Source: Diphasiastrum complanatum (Eukaryota > Streptophyta > Lycopodiopsida > Lycopodiales > Lycopodiaceae). From it: 64,000 bases of DNA. Positions 22,631 through 34,527 of the stretch are shown in pieces; position 1 is the first letter of the stretch, and every line of letters begins with the position of its first letter. Where the stretch lies: the NCBI GenBank assembly GCA_029204225.1, contig CM055096.1, positions 47,625,079 to 47,689,078 on the forward strand, written 5' to 3'. The position numbers and the translations under genes are program-made. The notes beneath the pieces are model-generated. The model did no database searches, had not been told where the DNA came from, and was given only the letters and a program-made list of their open reading frames with translations.

Positions 22631-25600
22631 ACAGAGTGTAGCAAGTATGCACGATCCGGTGGAACTATGGGAAAGCATCTTCCACCAGGAGAAATGGCAC
22701 TCAAAGCGTCTCAGGAGAGAGGACTCCATACAGGGTATAGGCAGTCCGAATGGTAGGAGACAACAAAGTTCTTTGATCGGAGCTTCGAGGAAGATCAAAA
22801 CAATTGTCGTAGGTGGATTTCGGGGAGAATTCATAGAAAATCTTGCAGTTCGATGGTTTCGGAAAAATCATCAGTGTTTGCTACGTTATTCACTGTGTGG
22901 ACAGCTGTTTGGCGCAATGGGGCTTGCATGGCAATGCAAAGAGTAGTGACAGAGAGCCATAACAATTTATAGGAAGCAATTTGGTTGAAAATGGAGAAAT
23001 TTGAGAAATTTCCAGTTTTGTGGGGTGTTGACGGTTTTTTTTGGAAAAATCAGCTTGTCTACAATCAATACCACATCAATTGGAGAACTGTAAATTGGAT
23101 CAGATCACTGGAAGTAGGGTGACCTTAGTGGTTGTTGGTTGATTCTGTCGAATCCCCAAGATACTCGGATAGAGAACTCAAGAGCACCTCTCACCTTAGA
23201 CTGAGGAGGTCTCTGAGAAGACAAGACCAACAAAGATTGAGAGCCGAGTATGAGAGCCGAGAAATGCCAGTTAGGAATGACAAGCAAGAACTGTGTAAGC
23301 CTCATGGTGAATCCCGTAAGATGGAATGACCATGTAGGAACTAGTATTTCTAGGCAAATGTAATAAATGCAAGTAGACCCCTCTTTAAAAAGGTAGAGTG
23401 AGCCACCTTTTGATGTGACCTCTAATGGAGAGCATTATTCCACTTGTAATTTGTGAAATGTGGAAATTCCACTAGGATGCCACCTAAGGAGATCTCTTGC
23501 TTATTTAAGGGACTCGCTCTTTGTGAAGAGGAACTTTTTGTGAATTGTATCAACTCCACGCTGAAATGAGAAGAGCCTTCACAAGTTTGTGCATCCATTG
23601 AGCTCCTTGATCATGCTTGTTTCTTGAGTGATGCATTTATGATCTTGCCCTTCCCTCCTTTTGTGCGTGGTTGTGGACTGTAGAGTGGATTAGATTTGTT
23701 GCTTTCGTAGAGTAGATTAGTTTCTTTCCTTGTTTGTGGATTAATGTAGGAACCAGCATTCGGGTAAACTAAATAGGCTGCATCTGTGGTGTAAATCTTT
23801 CATATTCTCTGACAATCCAGTTTTTGATGTTCTTGGGATGTCCAAGAATCAATACATTGGTTGGTTTCCTGATTCTTGGACTTCTAACATGCTGTAGATT
23901 AGTTCTTGGTACTTGTTTTGTCAATTCATGCAAGTGTAGCTCAGCTTAATAATGCTTAGGCTTTGATTCAGTTCATTTTTAGGAGTAGATAGCTATAGAA
24001 TCTTTTGAATGTTCATATGGGCTGCACTTTGATCTGTGAATGAGTGTTCTTGGCTTGCATCTCTGTTAGAATGTAAGTGCGTTCAAGAGAGTTCGACCCT
24101 AAGTAGTCCTCTGACAGGTAGGACAAAAAATATACTACAATGACAATCTGTTCCCTTCTGTCTGGTTTGGCATCGTAATATCAAGAGCACACATAACGAA
24201 TGCCCTGAAGCCTGGTAATAGGCAGAATACCAAGCCGTAGAAGCTGTAAGCAAGAAGAAAAAATATCGTAGTAAACAAACCCAAATCCTATGGATCTGTC
24301 AACATTTGGCACCGTTGCCCATTGAACTCCAACACCTTCTACATTAGAAACCCACAACCTTGTCCACGCTCCGCCCATCTTCTCACGATCACATCTCAAC
24401 CGAAGCCCCCCCCTGTGTTGAAATTTCAACCAGAGAGCTCGTGTCCAATCTCAACCGATGCATTCTATTGAATCTCAATTGACACTCTCTCTCTCAGATC
24501 TCAATGGAGATCGCACGGGGTGTGATCGGAGGGCAAACACTATGGTGAATGTTTTGTTAGCGATCTACTGTAGGAGACACTGATGGCAAGGACTTCATGA
24601 TGTGCTTATTTGGGAGTACAAGTTAGCATTACAACATGGGGCCAGTTTTGGACATTGGCATCGATGGGGAGACATCTACCATCACGGGCGTGGATAAGCT
24701 ACCTATAGCTTTCATGCAGTTGGCTGTATTTGCAGGAGTCTAGGCTTGGCACAAGTGTTGGAATTTCCATGGTGCAGATTCTCAGGTGGTGAGATCATGG
24801 ATAAGCCTAGAGGGAGTCACTCAGAGCCATATACCTCAGTACGATCAGGGAGACAGTGGTCTTAGGATCCCGTGAGCGATGACTCATGGATGAGCTTGCG
24901 TTGGCATGGTGTCGAGTGGCACATAACCAGAGAGAGCAAGCAGATGCTAGGAGCCAGGTGGAGCAGGTGATGCTTTGGAGTTCGGCTTGTCTAGCAGGAT
25001 GGTGCCCATGATCGGAGACATCAGGTGAGCATAGTATGTGGATGACGAGTCCATTGGGGTGGCACTCATGGAGATGCTACAGTTGCTCAAGTATGATATG
25101 TCATTGTATGGACGATGTTCTTCAGCTGGTGCATCATGTTATGACCTAGGAATGGGTCATGCCTACTTGGAGGTAGGTGGCATGGGAGGTGGTATGTATC
25201 CTGAGGGCATGGAGTGCATTATGGGGTGATGTGGATCCAACATGCCCATGGTTGTGAGCCAACAGGGATGGAGATGGTTGCTCAGGGAGTGACAGCTGAT
25301 ACTTTGACGAGTGATCAGGTGAGCTGCATGGTTATATGCATAGTGGTCTCCAGGTTGGTGTCACATGTTATTTCTATCCATCATTTATCTAGTAAGCAGG
25401 ATGCAGTTTTTGGTTAGATCCAGTTGGAGTCTAGTTGCAGTGAAGGTGGACAAATTTTTGAGGAGCTATCAATGGGTAATGGATACTTGGTGATCAGATG
25501 GTACAGGGTACATGGTTCTGGAACTATTCTACCTGATATGCTATGGATCATTGGTGAGTTATTCATCACGATAGTGGATCTAGTTTGCATTTGCTTTGGC

Positions 25601-26696
25601 TTGGATGCTATGATGGATGTGTTGGTGAGATAGGCTCCTTGGTGGGAGGCCTATATACTGGTCAAATCAGAGTTGGCAACGTCAAGCATGGGAAGTTGAG
25701 CCTACATGGGATGTAGGAAAGGTAGATCATCATCAGTATCTCTGGGAGATAGGCGATCTACCCAGGTATAGCCTATGGTGAGGTTTGTGTACATTCATTC
25801 ATTGAGTCCTTGGTAAACTCTTGTGCTTGGAGCATGTGAAATGGATGGAGATCAACTTTCAGGACTTATTGGATAGGATGTTAGGACAAAGCGGCTTGGA
25901 GCATAGCTTTTTTTGGGAGATACATCAGAGATGAGGCTTGGAGCGCTCATTGGTTCGAGATGGTTGACATCTATGTGATATGCTTGGATGTGATAGCATC
26001 TTGGTATAGGTGAAGGCCATGGTTGAGGACCTGATTTGGTGACCAGTGGTGTAGCAGTGGATCTACAGGTGGCACAAGTGTTGGTACGACAGGATACCAC
26101 TTATGGGCAGGCCTTGGTCATGTCTTTGACGCTTTATAATTCGTGTTGATGGGCATGTTGCCTTGTCACGAGAGTCTAGATCTGAGTCGGAGTTTTATGT
26201 GGTTGTGCATTTGCTACAGTAAAATAAAGTAGTCATTTTATGCTCTTTGACTTGTCATTGTCTACTAGTTGTCTATCTGGTGAGGGTACAATCTTATGGT
26301 GGTAGTAAGAATTCCTCAGGTTGAGTCTCAGTTGTTCATTTATGTCAGCTTTACAGGTCTGTGCTTGTAAGTGTCTGATAGGATGTCAGCCTAGCTAGAT
26401 GGAGGATGTAAGTCTCATGGTGGTAGTGGGATTTCCTCAGTTAGAGCCATGTCGCTCATGTGGTCCACTTGTGTTCAAGTCGGATTGGGGACGAGTCAGT
26501 TGGTCGATAGTATGGTACATGTATGAGCATTGTGTTTACATGATACTTTGTGAGTCAAACCTGGTGGTTTGTTGGTGTGCTTGAGTGCGAGTCAAGTACA
26601 TAGTAGTTATGATATGCATAACATCTTTTGGACACTCTAGACGCTGCTTCAATATATTAATTTTCACTCTTATCACATTTGAGCTTAGAGAGAGAG
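22631..26696 (+). other. Interior of L element, no known domain
   Basis: A plus-strand frame opens soon after the PBS (MHDPVELWESIFHQEKWHSK, to 22946). The start MHD-V-L and the SQERG/EDSIQG region are also recognisable at 51997 in the other copy, so this leader segment is conserved within the family. Further short frames (25038-25229, 25214-25417, 25424-25633, 26399-26584) have no recognisable domain. The last 2 kb is G/T-rich on this strand with many GGTG and CATGG words. Confidence 0.5.
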
Positions 26697-27122
26697 TTAG
26701 ATCATTTTTTATCTGATTCATTAGTATAAGCTCTAAATGTAATGATGTAATTAGTGTACAGTTTATTTGGTTTACTGTATATGGTTGTGATCGAGACGTG
26801 ACCCGTCAGGATATATTCATCGGGCACTGATCCCGTAGATGGCTACTTGGGTTAGCCAAGTAGCCACACGTAGAAAAAATTAGCCTGTACAGAGTTATAT
26901 ACAGTACTTGCTATACTTGGGAGCATGTCCCAAGTTTTTCGGTCGAATTTGGCCATATTGGGCCCAACCTTAGTTTGACAGGTGGTGAATACTCTATATG
27001 TACAGTGTTTTTTTTGTAATCTATTGACTTTTGTTGTGCCATCTATGAGAGCTTGTGAGGAGTGGCTATGGTGATTGTGTGATGTGATCTGCATACTGCA
27101 CTAGATTCTATCAGAATTTCAA
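26697..27122 (+). repeat. 3' LTR of L element
   Basis: Starts TTAGATCATTTTTTATCTG after the purine tract AGAGAGAGAG and ends ATCAGAATTTCAA, followed by CTAG. It has the full middle segment missing from the 5' LTR. Confidence 0.75.
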
Positions 27123-27126
27123 CTAG
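27123..27126. other. CTAG target-site duplication, right copy
   Basis: Pairs with 22306-22309. Confidence 0.6.
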
Positions 27127-27985
27127 CCTTGATTGCACCTATCCATCTTTTTGTGGCTGACCCTCTCATGCTATAGGCCCTTTTCCAAATGTCCTGGATG
27201 TTTTCTTTGGTGTCCTTCTTTTCCAGCAGTTTAGGATCAATCCTAAACCAACCATAACTCCTAGGCCTTGCTTCTTGTGCAAGAGTCAAGAGGATGGGCT
27301 TGTGATCTGAGAAGAGGAAGTCCTGATAGCTCTGATACTCCATGATGTCCCACTTGTCTCTCAAGTCTTTAGAGAGGTATCCCCTATCCAGTCTAGCCAT
27401 CTCGAGGTTCTCCTTGCTTTGTTGATTAGACCAAGTGAATTTCTCATCTCCTTGCAATTTTACCAGGTTGAGGTCAGCCCTTCGTTTCAGCCATTTTTCC
27501 AACTCTAGGCCCCTTATGATATTTTCTTTCCCTTTGTATATGTCTCTCCTGAATTTAGCCATGTTGAAATTCCCAATAATAACTAAATCTCTTCACATTT
27601 TAGCCGGTTCTTTTCATAAAACTGCTCTCTCTTGTGGGGTGTTTCTAGCATACACAAAACAGAAATTTGTTGTATGTGTGTCATCCTCCAGTGTGATAGA
27701 GACCCAATCATGATTCTCTCCATTCTTGACTTCAAGAATCCTGTCCCTCAATGATGAAAGTGTGCCCACTGCAATTCCTCTTGAACCTCTAGGGTGATCA
27801 GTCTAGTGCCAGTCATAATCTTTGGAAATAATCTTGAGGTTGTGTTGTAGGTCCTCTTTGTCTACCGTCATCTCCTGTAAGCAGATGATCTCCAGTTTTA
27901 CCATGTTATTCCACATCCAATTCCTCCAGGCCCTTGCCTTTTGCATCTCTGTGAGGCCCCTAGTGTTGGCTGAGAGGATCTTCAT
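27127..27985 (-). pseudogene. L1-type LINE: apurinic-like endonuclease domain
   Basis: The endonuclease nicks target DNA to prime reverse transcription. It starts at the ATG at 27985 with MKILSANTRGLTEMQKARAW and IICLQEMTV (catalytic Glu). It continues SRGIAVGTLSSLRDRI, FCFVYARNTPQERA, LVIIGNFNMAKFRR (the usual GDFN reads GNFN), EKFTWSNQQSKENLEMARLD and FLFSDHKPILLTL (the SDH motif intact), then a tail SYGWFRIDPKLLE. Three in-frame stops, at about 27805, 27615 and 27597, break the frame. The domain order and the downstream half at 21602-22305 identify a plant L1-type LINE. Confidence 0.85.
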
Positions 27986-28439
27986 GACAACCTAAAGATG
28001 GACATAGGAACACAAGAGATGAATTCTCCACAAAGAAAAAATATTATGATGATTATTTCTCCATGTAGGTACAACTATTTATATCTTCCAAAATGTCATT
28101 TGGCCACGTGCCCCAAACTTGACCTAATTTGGAAACTTCTAGATACTTCATCAAAAACCTAGAAAACCTAGTCTAGATACAATGTACCAAAATTAGCCCA
28201 TTAGAATGGGTCCAAATCTGACCTCATCCCCTTATCTACTTGCCAAAAATAGTAAATCCACTATATAGGCCCTTATTGACAAATATGAAACTCTCTCTAA
28301 GTTGAGATTTCAAGTTGGCCTCCAAAAATGCCAATAAACCAACAAAACTAGTTGACAATTTTTCACAGTTACTATAATGTACAATGTCAGACTTCATCCA
28401 ACCTTGATATGGCAACACATCTAGACATCACAGCTTGAT
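27986..28439. other. Possible very diverged copia LTR; no gene
   Basis: A segment around 28330-28400 (ACTAGTTGACAATTTTTCACA) resembles part of the 30842-31608 LTR and lies where the 3' LTR of copia C1 should be. The similarity is too weak to set boundaries. Confidence 0.25.
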
Positions 28440-29385
28440 TGCCTGTCAGGCGAAGGTTGTAGTGGCAAGACTTAGACTAGCAAAGGTTCTTTCAAACAAG
28501 AATTAGTATACTTTTCAACAATTTTGCTACCAGGATTCCAAAGTGATTCTATTCTTCACCGAATATACATCGAGTATTGCACACTCAAATGTCAATGTAT
28601 GCGTGTATCACAAGCTTTTGAATCTACCATATGAAATCTTTCTAGAATATAATTAGCATACTTCTCTTGACAAATGAAAGTAGATTGATAAGTCCTAACC
28701 ACCTCTATTCCCAAAATTTAGTGTAAGTCACCAAGATCATGCATCTCAAATTCCTTCTTAAGAGCACTCTTGATATCCTCCAGATCTTGATTGTCTCCAC
28801 CACTCAAGATGATTTCATCCACATAGATTAGCAAGATGGTAACAAAATTTCCAGCAAGCCTATAATAAAGTGAATGATCACACTCACTCACAACAAACCC
28901 TTGAGAGAGTAAAAAAGTGTTGAGCTTAGCATACCAACTCCGTGCTTGCTTAAGACCATATAAGCTCTTTTGTTGAAGATACACATGATTTGGCTTTGAA
29001 GTAGAAATGTATCTCTTAGGTTGTTCCATGTACACTTCCTCCTTAAGATCACCATTCAAGAATGCATTTTAATGTCCAATTGCCATAGATCCCATCCATA
29101 AAGAGTAGCAAGTAAAACAATGACCCGAATGCTCACCATCTTTGCCATGGGTGCAAAAGTCTCATCATAGTCAATGTCATGCTCTTGAGCATATCCTTTT
29201 GCCACTAACCTTGCCTTGTACTTGTTGATAGATCCATCTTGGTTTGTCTTCACCTTGAAGATCCATTTGCATCCAATATCTTTCTTGTCCTTGAGTAACT
29301 TCACCAATCTCCATGTTTCATTCTTCATGAGAGCTTGATACTCAAGATCTTGCTTGGATCCACTCCTCTTTGTTCCTTGCTTCAT
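28440..29385 (-). pseudogene. Copia C1 reverse transcriptase
   Basis: Minus strand. From 29385: LMKNETWRLVKLLKDKKDIG, CKWIFKVKTNQDGSINKYKA, RLVAKGYAQEHDIDYDETFA, PMAKMVSIRVIVLLATLYGW, LWQLDIKMHS. From 29059: LKEEVYMEQPKRY, QKSLYGLKQARSWYAKLNTF, LIYVDEIILSGG (catalytic YVDD reads YVDE), ALKKEFEMHDLGDLH. After a stop it continues ILGIEVVRTYQSTFICQEKY, ANYILERFHM to about 28600. RNase H is not found. Frameshift at about 29057 and stops later. Confidence 0.85.
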
Positions 29386-30252
29386 CTACACATGTAGGTT
29401 CATCAAAAGAGGTTAGGAAAGCAACACAATTATTAAAAAATACTTGCTTATTCTTTTCATCATATGGGAGCCTTGAAGGTGTTTGCCTTTTCCTTGATGT
29501 TCTTCTTGGCTTTTGACTTGATGAAGGTCCTTCATCATCACCATCCAAAGTAAGATCCATAACATCATCATCAAGATTGTTAGATCCACCCACATCATCA
29601 ACGTCAATAGTACTTGAAGTCACTTTTGTAATGTTTCCCTCATAAAAAATGACATCCCTACCAACAATTACTTTGTTAGTAGAAGGAATGTAAACCTTGT
29701 AAGCTTTACTCACCTCACTATATCCAACAAATATACCTTTCCTTGAAGATGAATCCTCCTTGGTCCTATCATCAAGAGTAATGTTGACATAGCATGTGCA
29801 TCCAAAAGTTTTGAGAATGTTGACACTCGGCCTCCTCTTGAATAATATTTCAAAAGGTGTCCTTCCATCCAAAATAACACTCTGCCACCTATTGCACAAG
29901 AAATTGGCACACAACAAAGCTTGATCCCAAAATGGTTTATCAAGGTTAGCATTAACCTCATGGCTTCGACACTCTCACAAAGATTCCTATTCTTCCTTTT
30001 AGCCACTCCATTTTGTTGTGGGGTCCTTGGTATTGTATACTCCCTCTTGATCACATGCTCATCACAAAAAGCCTTGAACTTGGTAGATATGTACTCTCCA
30101 CCATTGTCACTCCTCAAGCACTTGATCCTTGTGGAAAATTGATTCTCCCTTGCATTCTTGAACTTGACAAAAACATCAAACACTTCACCTTTTCCCTTTA
30201 GTAGATAGATCCAACAAAATATACTAAAATCATCAATGAAAGTTACATACAT
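29342..30252 (-). pseudogene. Copia C1 integrase, core and C-terminal part
   Basis: Integrase inserts element cDNA into chromosomes. From 30252: MYVTFIDDFSIFCWIYLLKG (catalytic Asp in FIDDFS), then ARENQFSTRIKCLRSDNGGE (second Asp in SDNGGEY), TIPRTPQQNGVAKRKNRNLC (with the glutamate expected in NGVAERKNR changed to Lys). A frame change follows, then FEILFKRRPSVNILKTFGCT, KGIFVGYSEVSKAYKVYIPS and the acidic linker GDDEGPSSSQKPRRTSRKRQ leading to the RT. The E-to-K change at the third catalytic position plus frameshifts make it inactive. Confidence 0.85.
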
Positions 30253-30306
30253 CTTAGCTCCACTATTGCTGATTGTAATAATTTCATGAATATCTGAATG
30301 TACAAC

Positions 30307-30510
30307 CTAAAAAGGCTTTTTAGATCTAGATGTAGATCTAGTATAAGGTAGTCTATGTGACTTTGACAAAGCACAAGACTCACAAACATGACTGATGCTA
30401 CTTGAGGAACTTGGAAGACCAACCACAACCTTCTTTCTTGCCATTACCTCCAATGACCTAAAATTGAGGTGTCCAAGTCTAGTAACCTCACTATCTAGAG
30501 ATCCAATCAA
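30307..30510 (-). pseudogene. Copia C1 GAG-pre-integrase (zinc) segment
   Basis: A minus-strand frame reads RLGHLNFRSLEVMARKKVVV, GLPSSSSSISHVCESCALSK and SHRLPYTRST: the HxxLGH-type and CxxC-type zinc site preceding copia integrases, with the H lost before LGH. Upstream (30511-30829) I see neither Gag nor protease, so about 1.5 kb has been deleted between here and the PBS. Confidence 0.75.
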
Positions 30511-30829
30511 AATTAGGTTTTGACAAAATCACAAAAAATTGATTATTTCAAAATTTATATGCAAATGCTCAAATCTTGATATGCAATCTTATAGCCACCA
30601 CTTAGAATTTCCTAATGATCCAAAAATTGGCCAAATCCAGTATGTGAATTCAAAAATCAGAATTGATCAAGATTATAACCCTAAATAGAGTTTAGATCCA
30701 CAAAAGATGAAATCTACATATGCTGAAAACTCAATTTTGGTGCAGAATCCTAGCTAGTATGCTCTAGCATTGATATCTTCTCCAAATCATTGATGGATGT
30801 GAATGTCTCCTTCATAACCTAAAACACAA

Positions 30830-30841
30830 GCTCTGATACCA
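30830..30841 (-). other. Primer-binding site of copia C1
   Basis: TGGTATCAGAGC on the minus strand abuts the LTR with no spacing: the perfect initiator-Met site. Confidence 0.85.
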
Positions 30842-31608
30842 TGTGAAAGATTTGGGATCAATTCAGGTCCAAATCATCAAAAGATCTTTGGTTACAAAAA
30901 CAAGCAATTCACCAATCTTGCCAATGTAGAAAAATCAACATCTACACACAAAATAAAATGCAAATTCTAATAGAACCTGATCAAACATAAATAAAAACAT
31001 AAATATAAGATATTGTCCATAAAAAAACAATACCCTACTATATTTCGCATGTGTGAATCCGAAAAATAACAATAACAAATCATTCTACACATAAAATTGC
31101 AAGATATCACAAGTAGAGTGCACCACTGGATATTAGAACCCAAGAGAACCATGTATAAGCATGAATGAGATAAGAGAGGTAGAAGATCAGCCTTCTCTCA
31201 TGTGTGTACAGCTATATATAGTAGATTCATTAATATTCAAAAGCTTTGTTTCCCTCCAAAATGATAAAACCCTAACATAGAGTGACTAGGTTCCATGAAC
31301 CTTATTCAAATTTGAATCTACTAGTATTTCGACTTTCTAGATTTCCCTCCAACTCTAAAATGAGTAACTTCAAATGCATCTAGACATATGACTATAAAAA
31401 GTAAATTTCTAAGTCTAATATGAAATTGGCCTCAATTGCCAAATAAACAAATGTAGCATTTGACTCAATATTGATCAAACTAGTTGAAATCTCTCACACT
31501 ATATGACTATTCTAAATATTTCACATGCGGGAATAGGCTCCACGCATGTGCATTTATAATATGTACACAGATTTGGCCTAGATCAAACATGATTTTGACA
31601 ATTTCACA
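30842..31608 (-). mobile_element. Copia LTR shared between C2 and C1
   Basis: 767 bp with matching terminal inverted ends, TGTGAAA and TTTCACA. On the minus strand it is preceded by a purine-rich tract (GATTTTGAGGAG) just after the C2 RNase H stop, and followed directly by a PBS. It therefore acts as 3' LTR for C2 and 5' LTR for C1. A TATATATA string at about 31212 fits an LTR promoter. Confidence 0.8.
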
Positions 31609-31619
31609 CTCCTCAAAAT

Positions 31620-32449
31620 CTAGCTTGGTAAATCTAACATGCATCTATCTACAAATCCAAGTGCTAATCTTAAATTTACAAATGGATCCTTTTCCAATGG
31701 CTTGGTAAGTATATTGACAATACAATCTGAAGATGGAACATGGATGAGCTTGACCTCCTTTGCTTGCACTTTCTCCCTCACAAAATGGTGTGAAATTTCG
31801 ATGTGCTTGGTTCGAGCATGGAAGATTGGCTTGTTGGCAAGTTGTTGGGCTGCTTGATTGTCATTAAAAATGCATGAAATATCTTCATACTTGATCACAT
31901 GAAGCTCCTCCAAAAGTCTTCTTAGCCATAGGATCTCCTTTTTTGTTGTTGTCATAGCTTTGTACTTGGATTCTGTTGATGAAAGAGAGATGGTATCTTG
32001 CTTTTTGGAAAACCAAGATATAACTCCTCCACATAATAACCTAGCAAAGGCAATTTTAGATCTTCTATCCACTTTGTCACCTACAAAATTTGAGTCCGAG
32101 TATGCTCTCAAACAAATATTAGTCCCTTGATAAACAATGCCAAAGTTTCTTGTAGCCAAGAAGTATCTTAACACTGTTTTGGCACTTTTTCAATGACATA
32201 TTAGTGGACTTTGCATGTATTGACTCAATTTGCCAACACAAAAGCTAAGATCTGGTCTAGTGATGGTCAAGTAGATCAAAGAACTAATAAGCTTTCTATA
32301 GGTAGTGATGTCCTCAAAGGATGCTTCATCACTTTCCTTAAAAACTTTGCCTTATACTTATGAATGGAACCATCTTGATTATACTTCAATCTATATCTAT
32401 TTACAAGTAAGAGCTTCTTTCCATAAGATAGGTAAACAAGATCCCAAGT
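31620..32449 (-). pseudogene. Copia C2 RT tail and RNase H
   Basis: Minus strand. The RNase H frame (32174-31620) reads LRAYSDSNFVGDKVDRRSKI, LCGGVISWFSKKQDTISLSS, TESKYKAMTTTKKEILWLRR, CIFNDNQAAQQLANKPIFHA, RTKHIEISHHFVREKV and ILTKPLEKDPFVNLRLALGF, with the catalytic acidic residues (DS, E, DN) in place. Before it come [20 protein letters not shown] and [13 protein letters not shown] of the RT tail. Upstream the frame jumps from [14 protein letters not shown] directly to [10 protein letters not shown], so the RT palm with YVDD is deleted. Confidence 0.85.
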
Positions 32450-32776
32450 TTAATTTTCCAACAAAGCATCAAACATAACTTGCATAACATTCTTCCAACT
32501 TTGAGACTTAATTGCTTCTTCAAAACAAGTTGGTTCTTCAAGAATAGTAGTCAAGAAATAATAAGAGGTGTGTAGTTGAGAATCTTCTCTTTGCTTCCCT
32601 TTGTCAATATAAGTGAGCCTTGATGGCTCGGCCCTCATCCTTGTTGATCTTCTTGGCTCCTTTGGATCTTGAGCAAGATCCTCTTGGTCTTCAACTCCTT
32701 GAAGCTCCTCTTCGGCCATTGCATGATCATTGACAAGATGAGAGTTGTTGGAAAGCACCTTCTCATAATAACTCAA
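32450..32776 (-). pseudogene. Copia C2 integrase-RT linker and RT start
   Basis: A minus-strand 108-codon frame: an acidic linker (HAMAEEELQGVEDQEDLAQD), then KEPRRSTRMRAEPSRLTYID, then LEEPTCFEEAIKSQSWKNVM, the conserved region before copia RT. Continuous with the RT relic at lower coordinates. The integrase core that should precede it is missing, replaced by 32777-34531. Confidence 0.75.
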
Positions 32777-33738
32777 CCTTAGAGGGGGCCAAGATCAAGG
32801 CATCTCAAGATGCATCACAAGTTATTTCTATTGAAAAAAATCAAGATGTAATGGGGTCGAGGTTTGAGGAGGAGTATCCTCAACACATGGTTTCAAGGGG
32901 ATCTCCAAGAGGCATAGCCAAGTCTTTATGGCTCATTTTTCATGGTAAAGAGAGAAAAGTTTCAGGTGGTATCCACTCCAACATTATCACTTATGCTTCC
33001 CTTCCATTACTTGATGTACCGTCTTGCTTTATTGAGATTTCTACATCTCATAATTCAAGCAAGGCAATTCTAGTTCTAGATTATGCCTATTGTATGGACA
33101 CATTTCTTGTCATTGATGGCTTAGATATGTTTCCAAAACATTTTGAAAGCAAGATATTGTGTCATCAAAAGTATGCTCTTAGATCTTGTAAGAGCAAGTA
33201 TGAGGTTGTAGCTCATAGTTTGAAAAATCATGTTTTTACATGGTTTGAATTTGTAAACTTCTCTTGAGATTAAGTGAATCATCCTTGAAGGACACTTACA
33301 TCCTTGAGCAAGTGTTTAGCCTCAAAAAGATCAAGATAGTATTTGATTTCAAGATTAGATCCATTATGGATAAAGCTCATAGTATGTGGACTAGTCAAGC
33401 TCATAGTATGTGGACTAGTCAAGCTAGTAGGCTTAATCTTGATGATCAACACATTTGCTCAACTTACGATCTTGATCTCTATGATCTTTGTGATCGTTAT
33501 GAGGCATGGAAGCCTCAGATTTCTCTATCTACGGTGCAGTCTTCATGCAAATGGATCTTTCAAATCAAATATCATCATCAGGCATAGAGGAAGCACATAG
33601 ACATAGTGGCAAATTGGTGGAATAGTATTCAAAGGTGTTGGCAAGAGATTTCTACCAATATGAATACCAAAGGATCCACTCAAAAAAGTTTCACAAACTC
33701 CTTGATCGATCTAGTACCTTACCAAGCTAGTTTTTGAG
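32777..33738 (+). other. Unassigned plus-strand open frames next to an LTR
   Basis: Two frames: 32851-33267 (138 codons, containing LPLLDVPSCFIEISTSHNSS and VLDYAYCMDTFLVIDGLDMF) and 33264-33587 (107 codons, overlapping it by a few bases). The second holds an in-frame 24-bp tandem duplication (AHSMWTSQ twice, 33375-33422). They interrupt the minus-strand copia C2 and lead into an LTR-like sequence on the same strand, so they are probably the 3' internal part of another LTR element. No domain recognised. Confidence 0.35.
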
Positions 33739-34527
33739 GTGTCAAAAATTGTCAAAATCTATCCTGGTTATTTTTATGTCTCTAGTTTGTGAGTGAAATT
33801 CACACGTGTGGAGCATGTTCCCACGTGTGTAAAATAGTCAAAATAGTTTATTCATGTTGAGTTTAGGGGTGTCATAAAGTTTTGTAGTCAAGCATCTTGG
33901 TGTCAGTAGTCGAAAGGGCCAATTTTGTCATTAGAGGTCAAATAGTCAAGTACACATGTTTTGTCATCATTAGGTAGGCCAAAAGTCAAATTTGACATAG
34001 GTTGAGCTAGTTAGACTTGTGACACATGTATAGATGTGATTTTGTTGAGTGATGCTCCCAAACATATGTGAGAAAATCATTAGAAGGGTCCAATCAAAAT
34101 AAAGGGATGTGAAGTCACTCATCCAATAGGACTAGAGAGGTGCTAAGAAGGGGTCCAGTAGCATTAGAGGATGGACTACCTCGTGTTACTACTTGTAGGA
34201 GAATCCACTTCATTTGATGTACTTGAGATTTTGGGGATCTATGTGATTTTGAGAATTCTAGTCATCTTGAGTGTCTTCTCTCTCTACCCGAGGCTTATTG
34301 AATGTATTCTCTCTCTACCTGAGGAGAGGAGCTTTTCATTCCTAGGTTTTTCAAAGTACATCTTCCTTACATGTGTGTGTACTTGTATGATGAATATATG
34401 CATGTTGTAATGTGCCTATGCCTTTAAAATTGAGATAGATCTTGATTGTCAATCTATTCTTGATCATTGTGCAAGCACATCACTTAGGAGATCCTTGTGG
34501 CATTGAAAGGACACTTCACACGTGCTA
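33739..34527 (+). mobile_element. LTR-like sequence inserted in copia C2
   Basis: Starts TGTCAAAAATTGTC and ends TAAATTTTACACA; copia C2 integrase coding resumes on the minus strand immediately after. It contains repeated CTCTCTCTACC-GAGG segments (about 34281 and 34310). No second LTR copy was found in the window, so the ends rest on TG...CA and the C2 junction. Confidence 0.45.

Larger units (their letters stand above)
22310..27122 (+). mobile_element. LTR element without pol (LARD-like), family L
   Basis: Two similar long terminal repeats (22310-22615 and 26697-27122) flank a 4.1-kb interior with an initiator-Met-type PBS at its left edge and a GAGAGAGAG purine tract at its right edge. 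It sits inside the LINE with a 4-bp CTAG duplication. I found no Gag, protease, RT, RNase H or integrase motif in any interior frame, so it appears non-autonomous. A second member with the same LTR and leader is at 51526-52440. The LTR ends are TTAGA...CAA rather than the usual TG...CA, or are slightly mis-set. Confidence 0.7.

Noticed and set aside
25038-25633. Plus-strand frames in the LARD interior as genes
   Set aside because: Short, overlapping and low-complexity (Met/Gly/Val/Trp rich from GTGG words), without motifs.
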